Part shown: positions 8,573-16,972 of the stretch, piece after piece | Layout: each line of letters begins with the position of its first letter | Numbering within the stretch: the first letter of the stretch is position 1 | Assembly (NCBI GenBank): GCA_963675575.1 | Contig: OY776378.1 | Location: forward strand, 868,001-932,000 | Length of the DNA: 64,000 nt | Direction: 5' to 3' | Source: JAGLOK01 sp963675575 | Lineage (GTDB): Bacteria; Bacillota; Clostridia; Christensenellales; UMGS416 | Notes under the pieces: generated by a model | Seen by the model: only the letters and a program-made list of their open reading frames with translations | What the model was told of the DNA's origin: nothing | Databases searched by the model: none | Made by a program: the position numbers and the translations under genes

Positions 8573-9130
8573 ATGAAAAATAACAAAGAAAAAGACACAT
8601 TAAAACTTTGGGACAGGAAAAGGATAGTATTTTTAATAGTTCTGCTGATTGTCTTGATAGCGATAGCAGTCTTTATATGCTTTAAAAGCTGTTCCGGACA
8701 ATGGACTTTTAATGAACCTGAAACAACTCCCGTATACTTGGAAGACGAAGGCAGTTCCCTGGAAGGCGAAGCGGAGCAGGCAGATAGGGACGCGCTACTG
8801 GCTGAGCTTGAAAAACAGCAGCTTATAGTAACGGATAAACTGAGCTCGAATATTACGTTCAAGTCAGGCTTAGCCGGAACGATAGGCGAATGGATTGTAG
8901 AAAACCCGGCGGACAATACGGTCATCATGCAGGCTGAAGTATACTTTGATGATATCCTTATCGCCAAGTCAACGCCCATATATCCCGACCAGCATATTAC
9001 GGGAATAGAGCTCCTGCAGGATGTTGAAGCGGGAGATTATGAAATAATAGCATACCTTGACTACTATGACATTGAAACAAAGGAATTCATAAGCAAGGCG
9101 GGGTACAGGATACACCTTACTGTGAATTGA
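8573..9130 (+). CDS. Membrane-anchored extracellular protein, 185 aa
   Basis: A charged N-terminus is followed by one strongly hydrophobic helix (about residues 17-40) and an acidic linker. The C-terminal domain (about 85-185) has alternating beta-type segments such as WIVENPADN and YEIIAYLDYYD, suggesting an Ig-like or jelly-roll fold outside the cell. The start is ATG 8573, because the GGAGG at 8563-8567 overlaps the earlier ATG 8561 and gives a 5-nt spacer. The family is unknown. It is separated from both neighbours by hairpins. A surface role is inferred from topology and context. Confidence 0.65.
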   Translation: MKNNKEKDTLKLWDRKRIVFLIVLLIVLIAIAVFICFKSCSGQWTFNEPETTPVYLEDEGSSLEGEAEQADRDALLAELEKQQLIVTDKLSSNITFKSGLAGTIGEWIVENPADNTVIMQAEVYFDDILIAKSTPIYPDQHITGIELLQDVEAGDYEIIAYLDYYDIETKEFISKAGYRIHLTVN

Positions 9131-9189
9131 TAATACGAAGTCATCCGGTACAACCGGAAAAATATAATATTTAAATTTGGAGGAAATAC

Positions 9190-9789
9190 ATGAAACTTAA
9201 AATCAAAAGAATACTTACAATCCTAATGGCCGCTATGGCCATTTTTGCTTTCTCGGCAGTGCCCGCGTTTGCGGATAACACTACAACTGACGGTACAGGT
9301 GACGTGACCGCAACCGTACCTGTCGAAGGCTCGATATCTGCAATTACCATATCGGTGACGCATCCGGCAACAGTGGCATATACTATCGACCCTAACAGCG
9401 GACTGACGGATGATATTGTAGCACCTGATATCACTCTGGTAAACAATACCTTGGTGCCGGTCAATGTAACCGTGCAGTCGTTTCTTTCATCTGCAGGAGG
9501 TACTATTCAATTTGTAGATGTCGGCGTAGCCGATAAGGACTGGGGTAATCTCAATAAAGCGGATTCCAAAGAGTTTATTGCTTTGGGTTTGCAGATACAG
9601 AGCGCTATGGAGTGGAACACCGGATACAACGAGAATACGTATTACGCCGCTGATGGTGTGCCAATTTTGTTCGGCACGTTAAATAATAATGCGATGGGCT
9701 CACTATCGCTTGTAGCGGAGCATGGCCTGGCATTCGACCAGGCGTATACCGCAATGCACAGCTTGATATTCATGTTCAATCTGGTGTAA
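9190..9789 (+). CDS. Secreted protein sharing its domain with the RCC1 protein
   Basis: A signal peptide (residues 1-28, cleavage probably after AFA) precedes a mature domain of about 170 residues. The mature part contains VPVEGSISAITISVTHPA, a LVPVNVTVQSF strand and a C-terminal HGLAFDQAYTAMHSLIF segment. The same order of motifs forms residues 487-653 of the protein encoded at 9892. The pattern (VEGS opening, paired beta segments, no anchor) recalls WxL-like or camelysin-like secreted domains, but I cannot assign it. It has neither membrane anchor nor sortase signal. RBS GGAGGA precedes ATG 9190. Confidence 0.7.
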   Translation: MKLKIKRILTILMAAMAIFAFSAVPAFADNTTTDGTGDVTATVPVEGSISAITISVTHPATVAYTIDPNSGLTDDIVAPDITLVNNTLVPVNVTVQSFLSSAGGTIQFVDVGVADKDWGNLNKADSKEFIALGLQIQSAMEWNTGYNENTYYAADGVPILFGTLNNNAMGSLSLVAEHGLAFDQAYTAMHSLIFMFNLV

Positions 9790-9824
9790 AGCTTAATATG
9801 AAATAACAAAGTAAACTAATTTGA

Positions 9825-9870
9825 AGTATGGCCGTTCCCTTTACCGGATGACTTATGGCCATACTTTTTT
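9825..9870 (+). terminator. Intrinsic-terminator-like hairpin before RCC1 gene
   Basis: A 9-bp perfect stem AGTATGGCC / GGCCATACT with a 23-base loop, followed by T6 and a second T-run. The ATG of the RCC1-repeat gene lies 21 nt after the first T-run, with the RBS AGGAGG at 9881. Confidence 0.8.
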
Positions 9871-9891
9871 ACTCTTTTTAAGGAGGAAGAA

Positions 9892-11853
9892 ATGAAAAAG
9901 CTATTATACATTCTTTTTATAATACTGATATTTTCAATGCCTGCTGTGACCGTAAATGCTGCCGGCCTTGGCAATGTACAGATTATATCAAATGGGAATA
10001 CAACTTTTATTATACAGCCTGACGGTACGGTTAAGGGCTGGGGCAGGAATGATAAAGGGGAACTTGGCATAGGAACAACTGAAGATGTGCATTCGCCTGT
10101 TACGATAGCTGGTCTACGCGATATAAAAGAAATAATACCTGCTATTGCAAGCCGTGAATTTTTCTTTGCCATAGATTATGAAGGTAATGTCTATGCTTGG
10201 GGCTATAACGGATACAGGCAGTTGGGCTTGGGAAACACTACAAATCAGCTGATACCTACTCAGATACCGGGTCTGCAGGACGTAGAAGAGATAATCATAC
10301 AGGACCTTACCGTGTATGCCAGAACATCAGATGGTTATGTATATGCGTGGGGACAGAATGATTACGGACAGGTAGGCAATGGAAGTAAAATCACTCAGAC
10401 AACACCATATAAGATAAGTGGGCTCAATAATGTTAGAGAAATAGTCTGCGGCGGACAAACTGTATTCGCCTTAACAGAAGACGGATATGTTTATGCTTGG
10501 GGAAAAGCCGGAGATTATCAAATGGGGAATGGTACAGCTCTAACTGCACAGACCACACCTGTTCAAATTGTTGACCTAAATAATGTTGATGAAGTAATTA
10601 CAAACGGAACAACATCGTTTGCCATATGCGATAACTATCAGGAAGTATATTCATGGGGCGAAGGCTGGAATGGAGAGCTTGGCACTTATTCCGAGAGAAA
10701 CAGGCTGCCTGTAAGGGTATGGATTCTTTCCGATTTAAACGAAAAAATTGATGAATTGATAATAGGGCAGTATACATGCTTTGCAATTACAAGCAATGGC
10801 ACTTTGTATGGTTGGGGAGATAACTCAAACTGCCAATTAGGCAATGGTGGATTATTCGATAAAGGTATACCGACAGTGACAAGCAATATTCCTCAAATTG
10901 ATAGTTTTATATTCAATGGGCATACAAGTATTGCTTTAGGGAAAGATGGTGGTGTGTATTCATGGGGTAAGAACCCTACAGGTGAAGCAGGTACGGGAAG
11001 TACTGGCAGGATTCCTACTCCACAGAAGATAAATGCATTAGGTAATAATATAACAGAAATATATAATGGCGACAATTCCATGTATGCTGTAAATACGGAT
11101 GGTGATTTGTATGCATGGGGCTGCAACACATCGGGACAATTGGGCATAGGCACAGTAAGCACTGTAAGCGTTCCAGCTATTATCAATGGAATATCCGAAA
11201 TCTCATTAGTTGAAAAGGTAGAGAACTCAGTATTTGCAGTTGATAGCCAGGGCATAATATCCGGCTGGGGCGAAAATGGATACGGACAGATAGGTTCTGG
11301 GTCCATAACTGATATGCTTTCACCGTATTCCATATATAATAATGTAATGAAAACTATAACGGGTACTGGTGATGTGTTGAGTACTGTTCCTGTAGTGGGC
11401 TCTATCAATGCGTTGGAGATATCCGTAACACATCCACTTAACATTTCATATTCGATTAATCCCAATCTGGAAGAAAGCTTTATATGCTCCGATATCGAGA
11501 TACAAAACAATTCACTGGTACCGGTTAAAATAACGATAGAATCGTTCAAGGCAAGCACCGAAGGGGATATCGTATTCGAAGACGTAATGCCCGACAGCTT
11601 TGATTGGGATACTCTTAATATTCAAGAATCACAGCAGTATATATCACTCGGCTTAGATTATGCGGATGAAAGCCAGTGGCTTATATCACAGCAGGTTCTG
11701 CCTTTATATGCGTTAGAGATTGACAATGATTACATCGGTGCGCTTGCAAGCGGTGGTATTGGCACATTGAGACTATCATGCAATCATGGTTTAGCGTTCG
11801 ATGGCAGTTATTCGTCCATGCACGAACTTATATTTATAGTGTCACTGCTGTAG
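9892..11853 (+). CDS. Secreted RCC1-repeat (beta-propeller) surface protein
   Basis: A 653-residue protein with a signal peptide (about 1-24). About nine RCC1-type repeats span residues 40-480, each with a core such as YAWGQNDYGQVGNG or YAWGCNTSGQLGIG, which should build one or more beta-propellers. From about residue 487 to the end it has the same domain as the protein encoded at 9190, including VSTVPVVGSINALEISVTHP-like and HGLAFDGSYSSMHELIF-like stretches. Extracellular RCC1 propellers usually bind proteins or glycans. Here the protein may recognise a recipient cell, which is inference. No sortase motif is present. Confidence 0.8.
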   Translation: MKKLLYILFIILIFSMPAVTVNAAGLGNVQIISNGNTTFIIQPDGTVKGWGRNDKGELGIGTTEDVHSPVTIAGLRDIKEIIPAIASREFFFAIDYEGNVYAWGYNGYRQLGLGNTTNQLIPTQIPGLQDVEEIIIQDLTVYARTSDGYVYAWGQNDYGQVGNGSKITQTTPYKISGLNNVREIVCGGQTVFALTEDGYVYAWGKAGDYQMGNGTALTAQTTPVQIVDLNNVDEVITNGTTSFAICDNYQEVYSWGEGWNGELGTYSERNRLPVRVWILSDLNEKIDELIIGQYTCFAITSNGTLYGWGDNSNCQLGNGGLFDKGIPTVTSNIPQIDSFIFNGHTSIALGKDGGVYSWGKNPTGEAGTGSTGRIPTPQKINALGNNITEIYNGDNSMYAVNTDGDLYAWGCNTSGQLGIGTVSTVSVPAIINGISEISLVEKVENSVFAVDSQGIISGWGENGYGQIGSGSITDMLSPYSIYNNVMKTITGTGDVLSTVPVVGSINALEISVTHPLNISYSINPNLEESFICSDIEIQNNSLVPVKITIESFKASTEGDIVFEDVMPDSFDWDTLNIQESQQYISLGLDYADESQWLISQQVLPLYALEIDNDYIGALASGGIGTLRLSCNHGLAFDGSYSSMHELIFIVSLL

Positions 11854-11882
11854 ATAAAATAATTAATAAAACAACAATGTTT

Positions 11883-11905
11883 AAGCTCACTTTTGTGGGC
11901 TTTTT
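11883..11905 (+). terminator. Intrinsic-terminator-like hairpin before SpaA adhesin gene
   Basis: Stem AAGCTCAC / GTGGGCTT (one G-T pair) with a short T-rich loop and a following T-run. It ends about 15 nt before ATG 11921, directly before the RBS GGGAGGA. Confidence 0.75.
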
Positions 11906-11920
11906 GTTTGGGAGGAAAAG

Positions 11921-14854
11921 ATGAGAAAGCTAAAAAAAGTAACAGCTTTACTGCTCATAATGATATATGCATTTGCCTTGGTGGACATTCCAGCATATGC
12001 GGTACCGCCAAGCACTCCGCATATAGAAAGTGGCTCTGCTGCTGATGGCGGTAATTTCTTTGAATTTGACGCTAGCTATCTTGGTGAGAATAGATGGCGT
12101 GATTTAAAAACACCGCCGCACTGGGTAGTGGAAACAGGGGAAGTAGCATACTGTCTGGACCATAAAGCAGACAGCCCGCATAATGTGGCATACGGTGAGT
12201 TCGACCCTCAGGCAGTATATTCAGATAGGACATATCAGGGGCTCATCGCTATCATGGAACATAGCTACCCGTACAGGAATGCAGGGCTTACGGATCAGCA
12301 AATAAAATACGCGACCGCCAATGCCATTCGTTCATGGCTAAGGGAAAGTGCGGGCATCGGCTATGATTTCATGCTGCAGTCAAACGGGGCGGTACGACCT
12401 AAAAACTCAGCAGCACAGAGTACGTTTAATTTTTATAAGCAGCTGCTTGATAAGGCGCGTAACGGTTCTGTTATATCACATTATGTAAGGACCAGTCCTG
12501 AAGTAATAGAAATGCATATAGAAGGGAACAAGCTTGTAGGGCAGACCACTGTTGAATGCGGTGTGCTGGGTGGTGGGTATAGTATTAATGAAGATGCTTT
12601 GCCGGAAGGTGTGAGTATAACGGGATATACTGGAGAAAATGGTGATGTTCTTACTATTATCGCGCCTATTGAAATGATAGGTGAGAGCATAAACGCAGCA
12701 AATATTTTTACTGGTTATGATAACCGCAGTGCCACGAACATATACTGGCTTGATGATTCGGGCGGCAAACAGTCTGTAGCGGTTCCTGTGGTGGACAGAA
12801 TGGTCAGTGTCGCAACCGGTGATCTAAGCTTTGAATCCGATGTTTCGATGGTAACAATCACTAAGCATGGAGAAACCGTTAATATCCTGCTGGAAGGTGC
12901 TGTTTTCGGTATATATTCCGCTTCTGATGATTCTCTGGTTGAACAGCTGACTACTGATAGCAATGGTCAGGCTGTAAACGGTAACCTCATACCGGGTGAT
13001 TATTACATAAAGGAGATTGAAGCGCCTGAAGGGTATACCCTGGATAATGAAACTTATCCGTTTTCTATAATGGATACCGGCCAAAATATTGAGATATCTA
13101 TTTATAATGACCCGATAAAAGGTAAAGTCTCCATTTTAAAGATAGGTGAACAGGATAATCCGCTCAAAGATGTATTATTCGGTATATACGATGCTGGAGA
13201 TAATCTGATACAGGAGATTATAACGGACGGGCAGGGGATAGCTAAAAGCAATTACCTAGTTTATGGAGACTATTATATACAAGAAGTATCAGCCCCCGTA
13301 GGATATATACTGAATGATGAGAAGATTCCTTTTTCGATTACTGATAATGATGAAACCATAGAGCTTACTGTATACAATACTCTTATCAGGGGTAAGGTGA
13401 AAGTCATAAAGGAAGACGAAGAGGGCAATCCGCTCGAAGGCGCTGTATTTGGCATCTACGATACGGATGATAGCATCATCGAAGAATTAACGACAGATTC
13501 AAATGGTATAGCCATAAGCTCTGATTTGATTTACGGTAGGTATTATCTAAAGGAAATATCAGCGCCCGAAGGATACGCGCTAAATGAAGAAGCTATAGCA
13601 TTCAGCATAGATGAAAATTGCGCAACAGTTGAGATTGAGATTGTAAATGAAAAGATATATGGATATGTGGAAGTTATAAAGACTGATATCGATACCGGGG
13701 CATTACTTGAAGGAGCGGTATTTGAATTATACGATTCTCAGGATGAGATGGTTGAGACTCTTACGACTAATAGTAATGGTTATGCAATAAGCAGCGCGCT
13801 TGAATATGGAGATTATTATATAAAGGAAATTGAAGCTCCTGAAGGATATGTTTTAAATGGAGAATTGTATTCTTTTCAGATATTAAATGATGAAGAAACT
13901 ATAACTCTTGATATTGCCAATGATCCGATAAAAGGCAAGGTTGAAATTATTAAGGCGGATTCAGAGACCGGAGAAAGGCTAAGCGGCGCTTTATTCGGCA
14001 TTTATGACGATAGTGATAATTTATTAGAAGAAATTACGACTGATCGAGATGGTTATGTAATAAGTGCATCTCTTCTATATGGAGATTACTATTTGCAAGA
14101 GATTTCAGCACCTGAAGGTTATATGTTGAGTGATGAAGTATATCCTTTCAGTATAGCAACGAATAATCAAATTATTCATTTTGATATATCGAATGAGATA
14201 ATAAAGAGTAAGATTGAAATAACGAAGAATGAGCCTATAAGTGGTAATCCGTTGGAAGGAGTTAAGTTCGGCGTTTATGATAAGGATGATAACCTGATTC
14301 AAGAAATCATTACAGATGAAAATGGAATAGCACTTTCTTCGGATTTGGTTTATGGGAAGTACTATATACGAGAGTTGGAATCCCATGACGGGTACATTTC
14401 GGATGATGTGAAATATCAATTTAGCATAAGTGAAGATGGGCAAACTATAGAGCTAAACATACAAAACATGCCTCTTTCCGGCAGAGTGGAAGTGTTTTTC
14501 CGGCATTTGGATTATGGTCATGAACTGTATGATTCATATGTATATAGTGACTGGGTAGGCTTGCCATATTTGAATTTGATAGAGAGTAAGGGCTTGGATA
14601 AGAAAGAGCTATCTGACTACTCATTTGTTAAGGCGGATTATCCGGCAAGCAATGTTTTGGTAAACGGGAAGCTTACTATCACGTACTGGTACGATGACGA
14701 GATGAGTGAAGGTGGCTGGACTGAGGTTGCTATACCTAAGACCGGGCAGGAATATCCTAAGGCAAATTATTTTATCGGTATACTTTGTTTCATTATAGCT
14801 GTTTTAATAATGGGAGTTTCGTATAACTCGGTTAAGAGAGGCAGCCAAAAATGA
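11921..14854 (+). CDS. SpaA/Cna-B repeat adhesin with sortase signal
   Basis: A 977-residue cell-wall-anchored adhesin. A signal peptide (1-26) is followed by a thioester-type domain (about 60-300) with the conserved Cys78 in AYCLDH. Six SpaA/Cna-B-like repeats then run to about residue 850, each ending in a segment like YYIKEIEAPEGY. After a further C-terminal domain comes the sortase signal IPKTG (938-942) with a hydrophobic helix and basic tail. In the TQxA-type motif of the thioester domain the usual Gln is Ala133 (ATANA), so the bond may not form. It probably mediates contact between mating cells. It overlaps the next gene by 4 bp. Confidence 0.88.
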   Translation: MRKLKKVTALLLIMIYAFALVDIPAYAVPPSTPHIESGSAADGGNFFEFDASYLGENRWRDLKTPPHWVVETGEVAYCLDHKADSPHNVAYGEFDPQAVYSDRTYQGLIAIMEHSYPYRNAGLTDQQIKYATANAIRSWLRESAGIGYDFMLQSNGAVRPKNSAAQSTFNFYKQLLDKARNGSVISHYVRTSPEVIEMHIEGNKLVGQTTVECGVLGGGYSINEDALPEGVSITGYTGENGDVLTIIAPIEMIGESINAANIFTGYDNRSATNIYWLDDSGGKQSVAVPVVDRMVSVATGDLSFESDVSMVTITKHGETVNILLEGAVFGIYSASDDSLVEQLTTDSNGQAVNGNLIPGDYYIKEIEAPEGYTLDNETYPFSIMDTGQNIEISIYNDPIKGKVSILKIGEQDNPLKDVLFGIYDAGDNLIQEIITDGQGIAKSNYLVYGDYYIQEVSAPVGYILNDEKIPFSITDNDETIELTVYNTLIRGKVKVIKEDEEGNPLEGAVFGIYDTDDSIIEELTTDSNGIAISSDLIYGRYYLKEISAPEGYALNEEAIAFSIDENCATVEIEIVNEKIYGYVEVIKTDIDTGALLEGAVFELYDSQDEMVETLTTNSNGYAISSALEYGDYYIKEIEAPEGYVLNGELYSFQILNDEETITLDIANDPIKGKVEIIKADSETGERLSGALFGIYDDSDNLLEEITTDRDGYVISASLLYGDYYLQEISAPEGYMLSDEVYPFSIATNNQIIHFDISNEIIKSKIEITKNEPISGNPLEGVKFGVYDKDDNLIQEIITDENGIALSSDLVYGKYYIRELESHDGYISDDVKYQFSISEDGQTIELNIQNMPLSGRVEVFFRHLDYGHELYDSYVYSDWVGLPYLNLIESKGLDKKELSDYSFVKADYPASNVLVNGKLTITYWYDDEMSEGGWTEVAIPKTGQEYPKANYFIGILCFIIAVLIMGVSYNSVKRGSQK

Positions 14855-15177
14855 AGATACAAAAAGTAGAAAGGAAGGACTGGTTTTACTCATATAATAT
14901 GATTTACAAGTCAGGCCTTTCAATTCATGCGAAGATATTGTATACATACCTTTGCAGATGCGCTGACAGTACTTCTCATAGTTTCCCCTCCAAGCGAAAT
15001 ATGATGGAAGCGTGCTCCATGGGCAGGACATCTACAGGTAAGGCGCTGCGAGAGCTTGAAGCGGCAAACCTTCTGGTCAGGACATTCAGGTATAGAGAGA
15101 ATAACGGGCAAACTAGTAATGATTATTTGATATTTCCTAAACCATATAAAGAGGAATACTCTGAATTGCCGGACTAA
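14851..15177 (+). CDS. Replication-initiator-like helix-turn-helix protein
   Basis: A 108-residue protein with a winged-helix arrangement: the segment around residues 25-80 contains SIHAKILYTYLCRCAD, FPSKRNMMEACSMGRTSTGK and LRELEAANLLVRT. This matches the helix-turn-helix domain found in replisome-organiser and RepA-N-type proteins of clostridial plasmids and ICEs. It overlaps the adhesin gene by ATGA. Three dyad repeats follow its stop at once. It may start replication of the excised element or act as a regulator. Relatives are often longer, so this copy may be shortened. Confidence 0.7.
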   Translation: MKIQKVERKDWFYSYNMIYKSGLSIHAKILYTYLCRCADSTSHSFPSKRNMMEACSMGRTSTGKALRELEAANLLVRTFRYRENNGQTSNDYLIFPKPYKEEYSELPD

Positions 15178-15180
15178 ATG

Positions 15181-15283
15181 CCCCGTGTCGTATTTTGACA
15201 CCCCTATTTTTATAACACGCAAAAAGTGCACCCGTTACCCCGTGTCATATTACGACACCCACCCCTGTCATATTGTGACACCC
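15181..15283. repeat. Three iteron-like dyad repeats
   Basis: Three copies of a unit with consensus TGTCRTATTNYGACACCC lie at about 15181-15204, 15238-15260 and 15262-15283, each preceded by four C. Within each, TGTC and GACA form a dyad. The second and third copies are 24 bp apart; the first is 57 bp before the second. They lie 3' of a replication-type helix-turn-helix gene, where such proteins often have their binding sites. An operator is the alternative. Confidence 0.65.
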
Positions 15284-15432
15284 AAGAAGTACGACCCAGA
15301 ATGAAGTACCTAAAGCAGGAAAGGAATATTGGAGTGCCCCCCGAAAATTGTGCCAATTTAAAAGTTAGTATAAAATAAAAATGAGGGTTCCCCGAAAATC
15401 GGTCAGGGCAAAAAGTCAGATTTTGAACTATT

Positions 15433-16164
15433 TCAGCCCGCTCTGGCGGCATATTCAGCCGGTGTCAAATTGTTTAAAGAACTGTGCGGACGGTACTCGT
15501 TATAGTCATTTTGCCATGTACTAAGTTTATCTCTTGCGTCTTCAATTGACAAGAACCAATTTGTATTTAAACACTCATCTCTAAGACTGCCATTAAATGA
15601 TTCAATATATGCGTTATCCGTTGGCTTACCGGGCCTTGAAAAATCAAGCTTAACTCCATTATGATAGGCCCATGCATCCAGTGCTTTTGAAATAAATTCA
15701 GGGCCATTGTCTACTCTTATCTTTTGCGGGAATCCTCTTCTGGCTGTTATTCTGTCTAGTTCTTCAACTACGCTATATCCTCGGATTCTTTGGTTTGCAT
15801 ATATTTGAAGACATTCACGGGTGTAGATATCAATAATCGTTAAAGCTCTGAATCTTTTACCGTTGTATAGGGAGTCTGATACGAAGTCCATAGCCCAACA
15901 TTCGTTTCTGGCGCTAACTTCTTCCCTTGGTATACGTACTCCAGATACTTTCTTTCTTTTGCTCTTATGGCGTAGATTTAAGCCTTCTTCTCGGTATATC
16001 CTGTATACTCTTTTATGATTTATCTGCCATCCTTCACGTCTCAATAATATATGAATTCGTTTGTACCCATATCTAACTCTTGTAGATGCTATTTCTTTTA
16101 TTCTCATTTTTAATGCTGTTTGATCTTGTGCTTTGCTTTCATATCTGTATGTTGATCTGTACAT
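15433..16164 (-). CDS. IS3-family transposase OrfB, DDE integrase domain (element A)
   Basis: The coordinates cover the frame from an internal ATG. The same frame is open back to the slippery site at 16254-16260, so the working product is an OrfAB fusion. The catalytic DDE residues are visible in AMDFVSDSLYNG, RVDNGPEF and YIESFNGSLRDECLN. The sequence type is like the IS407/IS51 branch of IS3 elements. No internal stop is seen, so the element may be active. Confidence 0.9.
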   Translation of the reverse strand: MYRSTYRYESKAQDQTALKMRIKEIASTRVRYGYKRIHILLRREGWQINHKRVYRIYREEGLNLRHKSKRKKVSGVRIPREEVSARNECWAMDFVSDSLYNGKRFRALTIIDIYTRECLQIYANQRIRGYSVVEELDRITARRGFPQKIRVDNGPEFISKALDAWAYHNGVKLDFSRPGKPTDNAYIESFNGSLRDECLNTNWFLSIEDARDKLSTWQNDYNEYRPHSSLNNLTPAEYAARAG

Positions 16165-16247
16165 CTGAATAACTTTGCAGCCACGTACTTCGCTTATATC
16201 GTATTGTGCCTGAAGCCATTTTACTGCTTCTCGTTTGGATTCAGGCT

Positions 16248-16514
16248 TTAGAACTTTTTTGATAGTACGTCCTGCAGCATTTGTTTATCCAAGCTTAAAT
16301 CAGCTACCAGTTTCTTTAATTGCCGATTCTCCTCTTCAAGCTGCTTTAGCTTCTTTAAGTCACTTGGCATTAATCCGTTGTATTTCTTTTTCCACCTGTA
16401 AAATGTCTGCTCTGATATCCCCATTTTTCTGATTACTTCATTTACCGGCGTTCCTGTTTCCGCTTGCTTTAACGCAAATGCTATTTGTTGCTCTGTAAAT
16501 CTGCTGGTCTTCAT
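16248..16514 (-). CDS. IS3-family transposase OrfA (element A)
   Basis: An 88-residue protein with an N-terminal helix-turn-helix (FTEQQIAFALKQAETGTPVN) and a leucine-zipper-like C-terminal helix (QLEEENRQLKKLVADLSLD), the normal IS3 OrfA layout for binding inverted repeats and for multimerisation. Near its end is the slippery heptamer AAAAAAG (plus-strand complement CTTTTTT at 16254-16260), in the phase needed for -1 frameshifting into orfB. OrfA alone is usually the regulator; the fused OrfAB is the transposase. Confidence 0.9.
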   Translation of the reverse strand: MKTSRFTEQQIAFALKQAETGTPVNEVIRKMGISEQTFYRWKKKYNGLMPSDLKKLKQLEEENRQLKKLVADLSLDKQMLQDVLSKKF

Positions 16515-16619
16515 TTTTTACCCCTTTCAACTTGTCTATTATATCAAAAATCATGACTTTTTGATCAGACCAGTTTTTCGGGAGAAGGTCAAAAAAATAC
16601 TAACAAGGAGAAACAAAAA

Positions 16620-16898
16620 ATGGCAAAAAAGAAATACACGACAGAGCAGATAATTTTAAAACTGAGGAAAATTGAAGTACTGTGCGGACAGGGTAAAACA
16701 GTGGCAGAAGCAGTACGGAGCGAAGAAATAACAGAGCAGACATATTACAGATGGCGAAAACAATATGGAAGCATGAGCTCAGATGATGCCAAAAAGCTCA
16801 AATTATTAGAGAAAGAAAACGCAAGATTAAAACGGATAATAGCCAATCAGGCACTGGATATAGAAATACTCAAGGATGTAAACTCAAAAAACTTCTGA
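16620..16898 (+). CDS. IS3-family transposase OrfA (element B)
   Basis: A 92-residue OrfA with a helix-turn-helix (YTTEQIILKLRKIEVLCGQG) and a C-terminal coiled-coil helix (LLEKENARLKRIIANQALD). It ends just past the heptamer AAAAAAC at 16886-16892, in the correct phase (A AAA AAC) for -1 frameshifting into orfB. RBS AAGGAGA lies before the ATG. The leader upstream is split by element A, so its native promoter in the left inverted repeat is now about 1.2 kb away. Confidence 0.9.
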   Translation: MAKKKYTTEQIILKLRKIEVLCGQGKTVAEAVRSEEITEQTYYRWRKQYGSMSSDDAKKLKLLEKENARLKRIIANQALDIEILKDVNSKNF

Positions 16899-16972
16899 GC
16901 CCGTATAAGCGTAATGCGGCTGTCGAATATGTAATAAAGGAACATAAAGTTTCAGAACGGCGGGCATGTACG

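Larger units (their letters stand above)
15387..16585 (-). mobile_element. IS3-family element A inserted in element B
   Basis: About 1.2 kb, with transposase genes on the minus strand. The ends (TTCCCCGAAAATCGGTCAGG on the left, and TCTCCCGAAAAACTGGTCTG read inward from the right) are imperfect inverted repeats that continue into a shared CAAAAAGTCA. AGG at 15384-15386 and 16586-16588 is the likely 3-bp target duplication. The insertion splits the leader of element B between its left end and its orfA, so A arrived later than B. Exact ends are uncertain by one or two bases. Confidence 0.78.

Noticed and set aside
15181..15283. CRISPR-like array
   Set aside because: There are only three short units with unequal spacing, dyad symmetry in each unit and no cas genes. 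Iterons or operators fit better.
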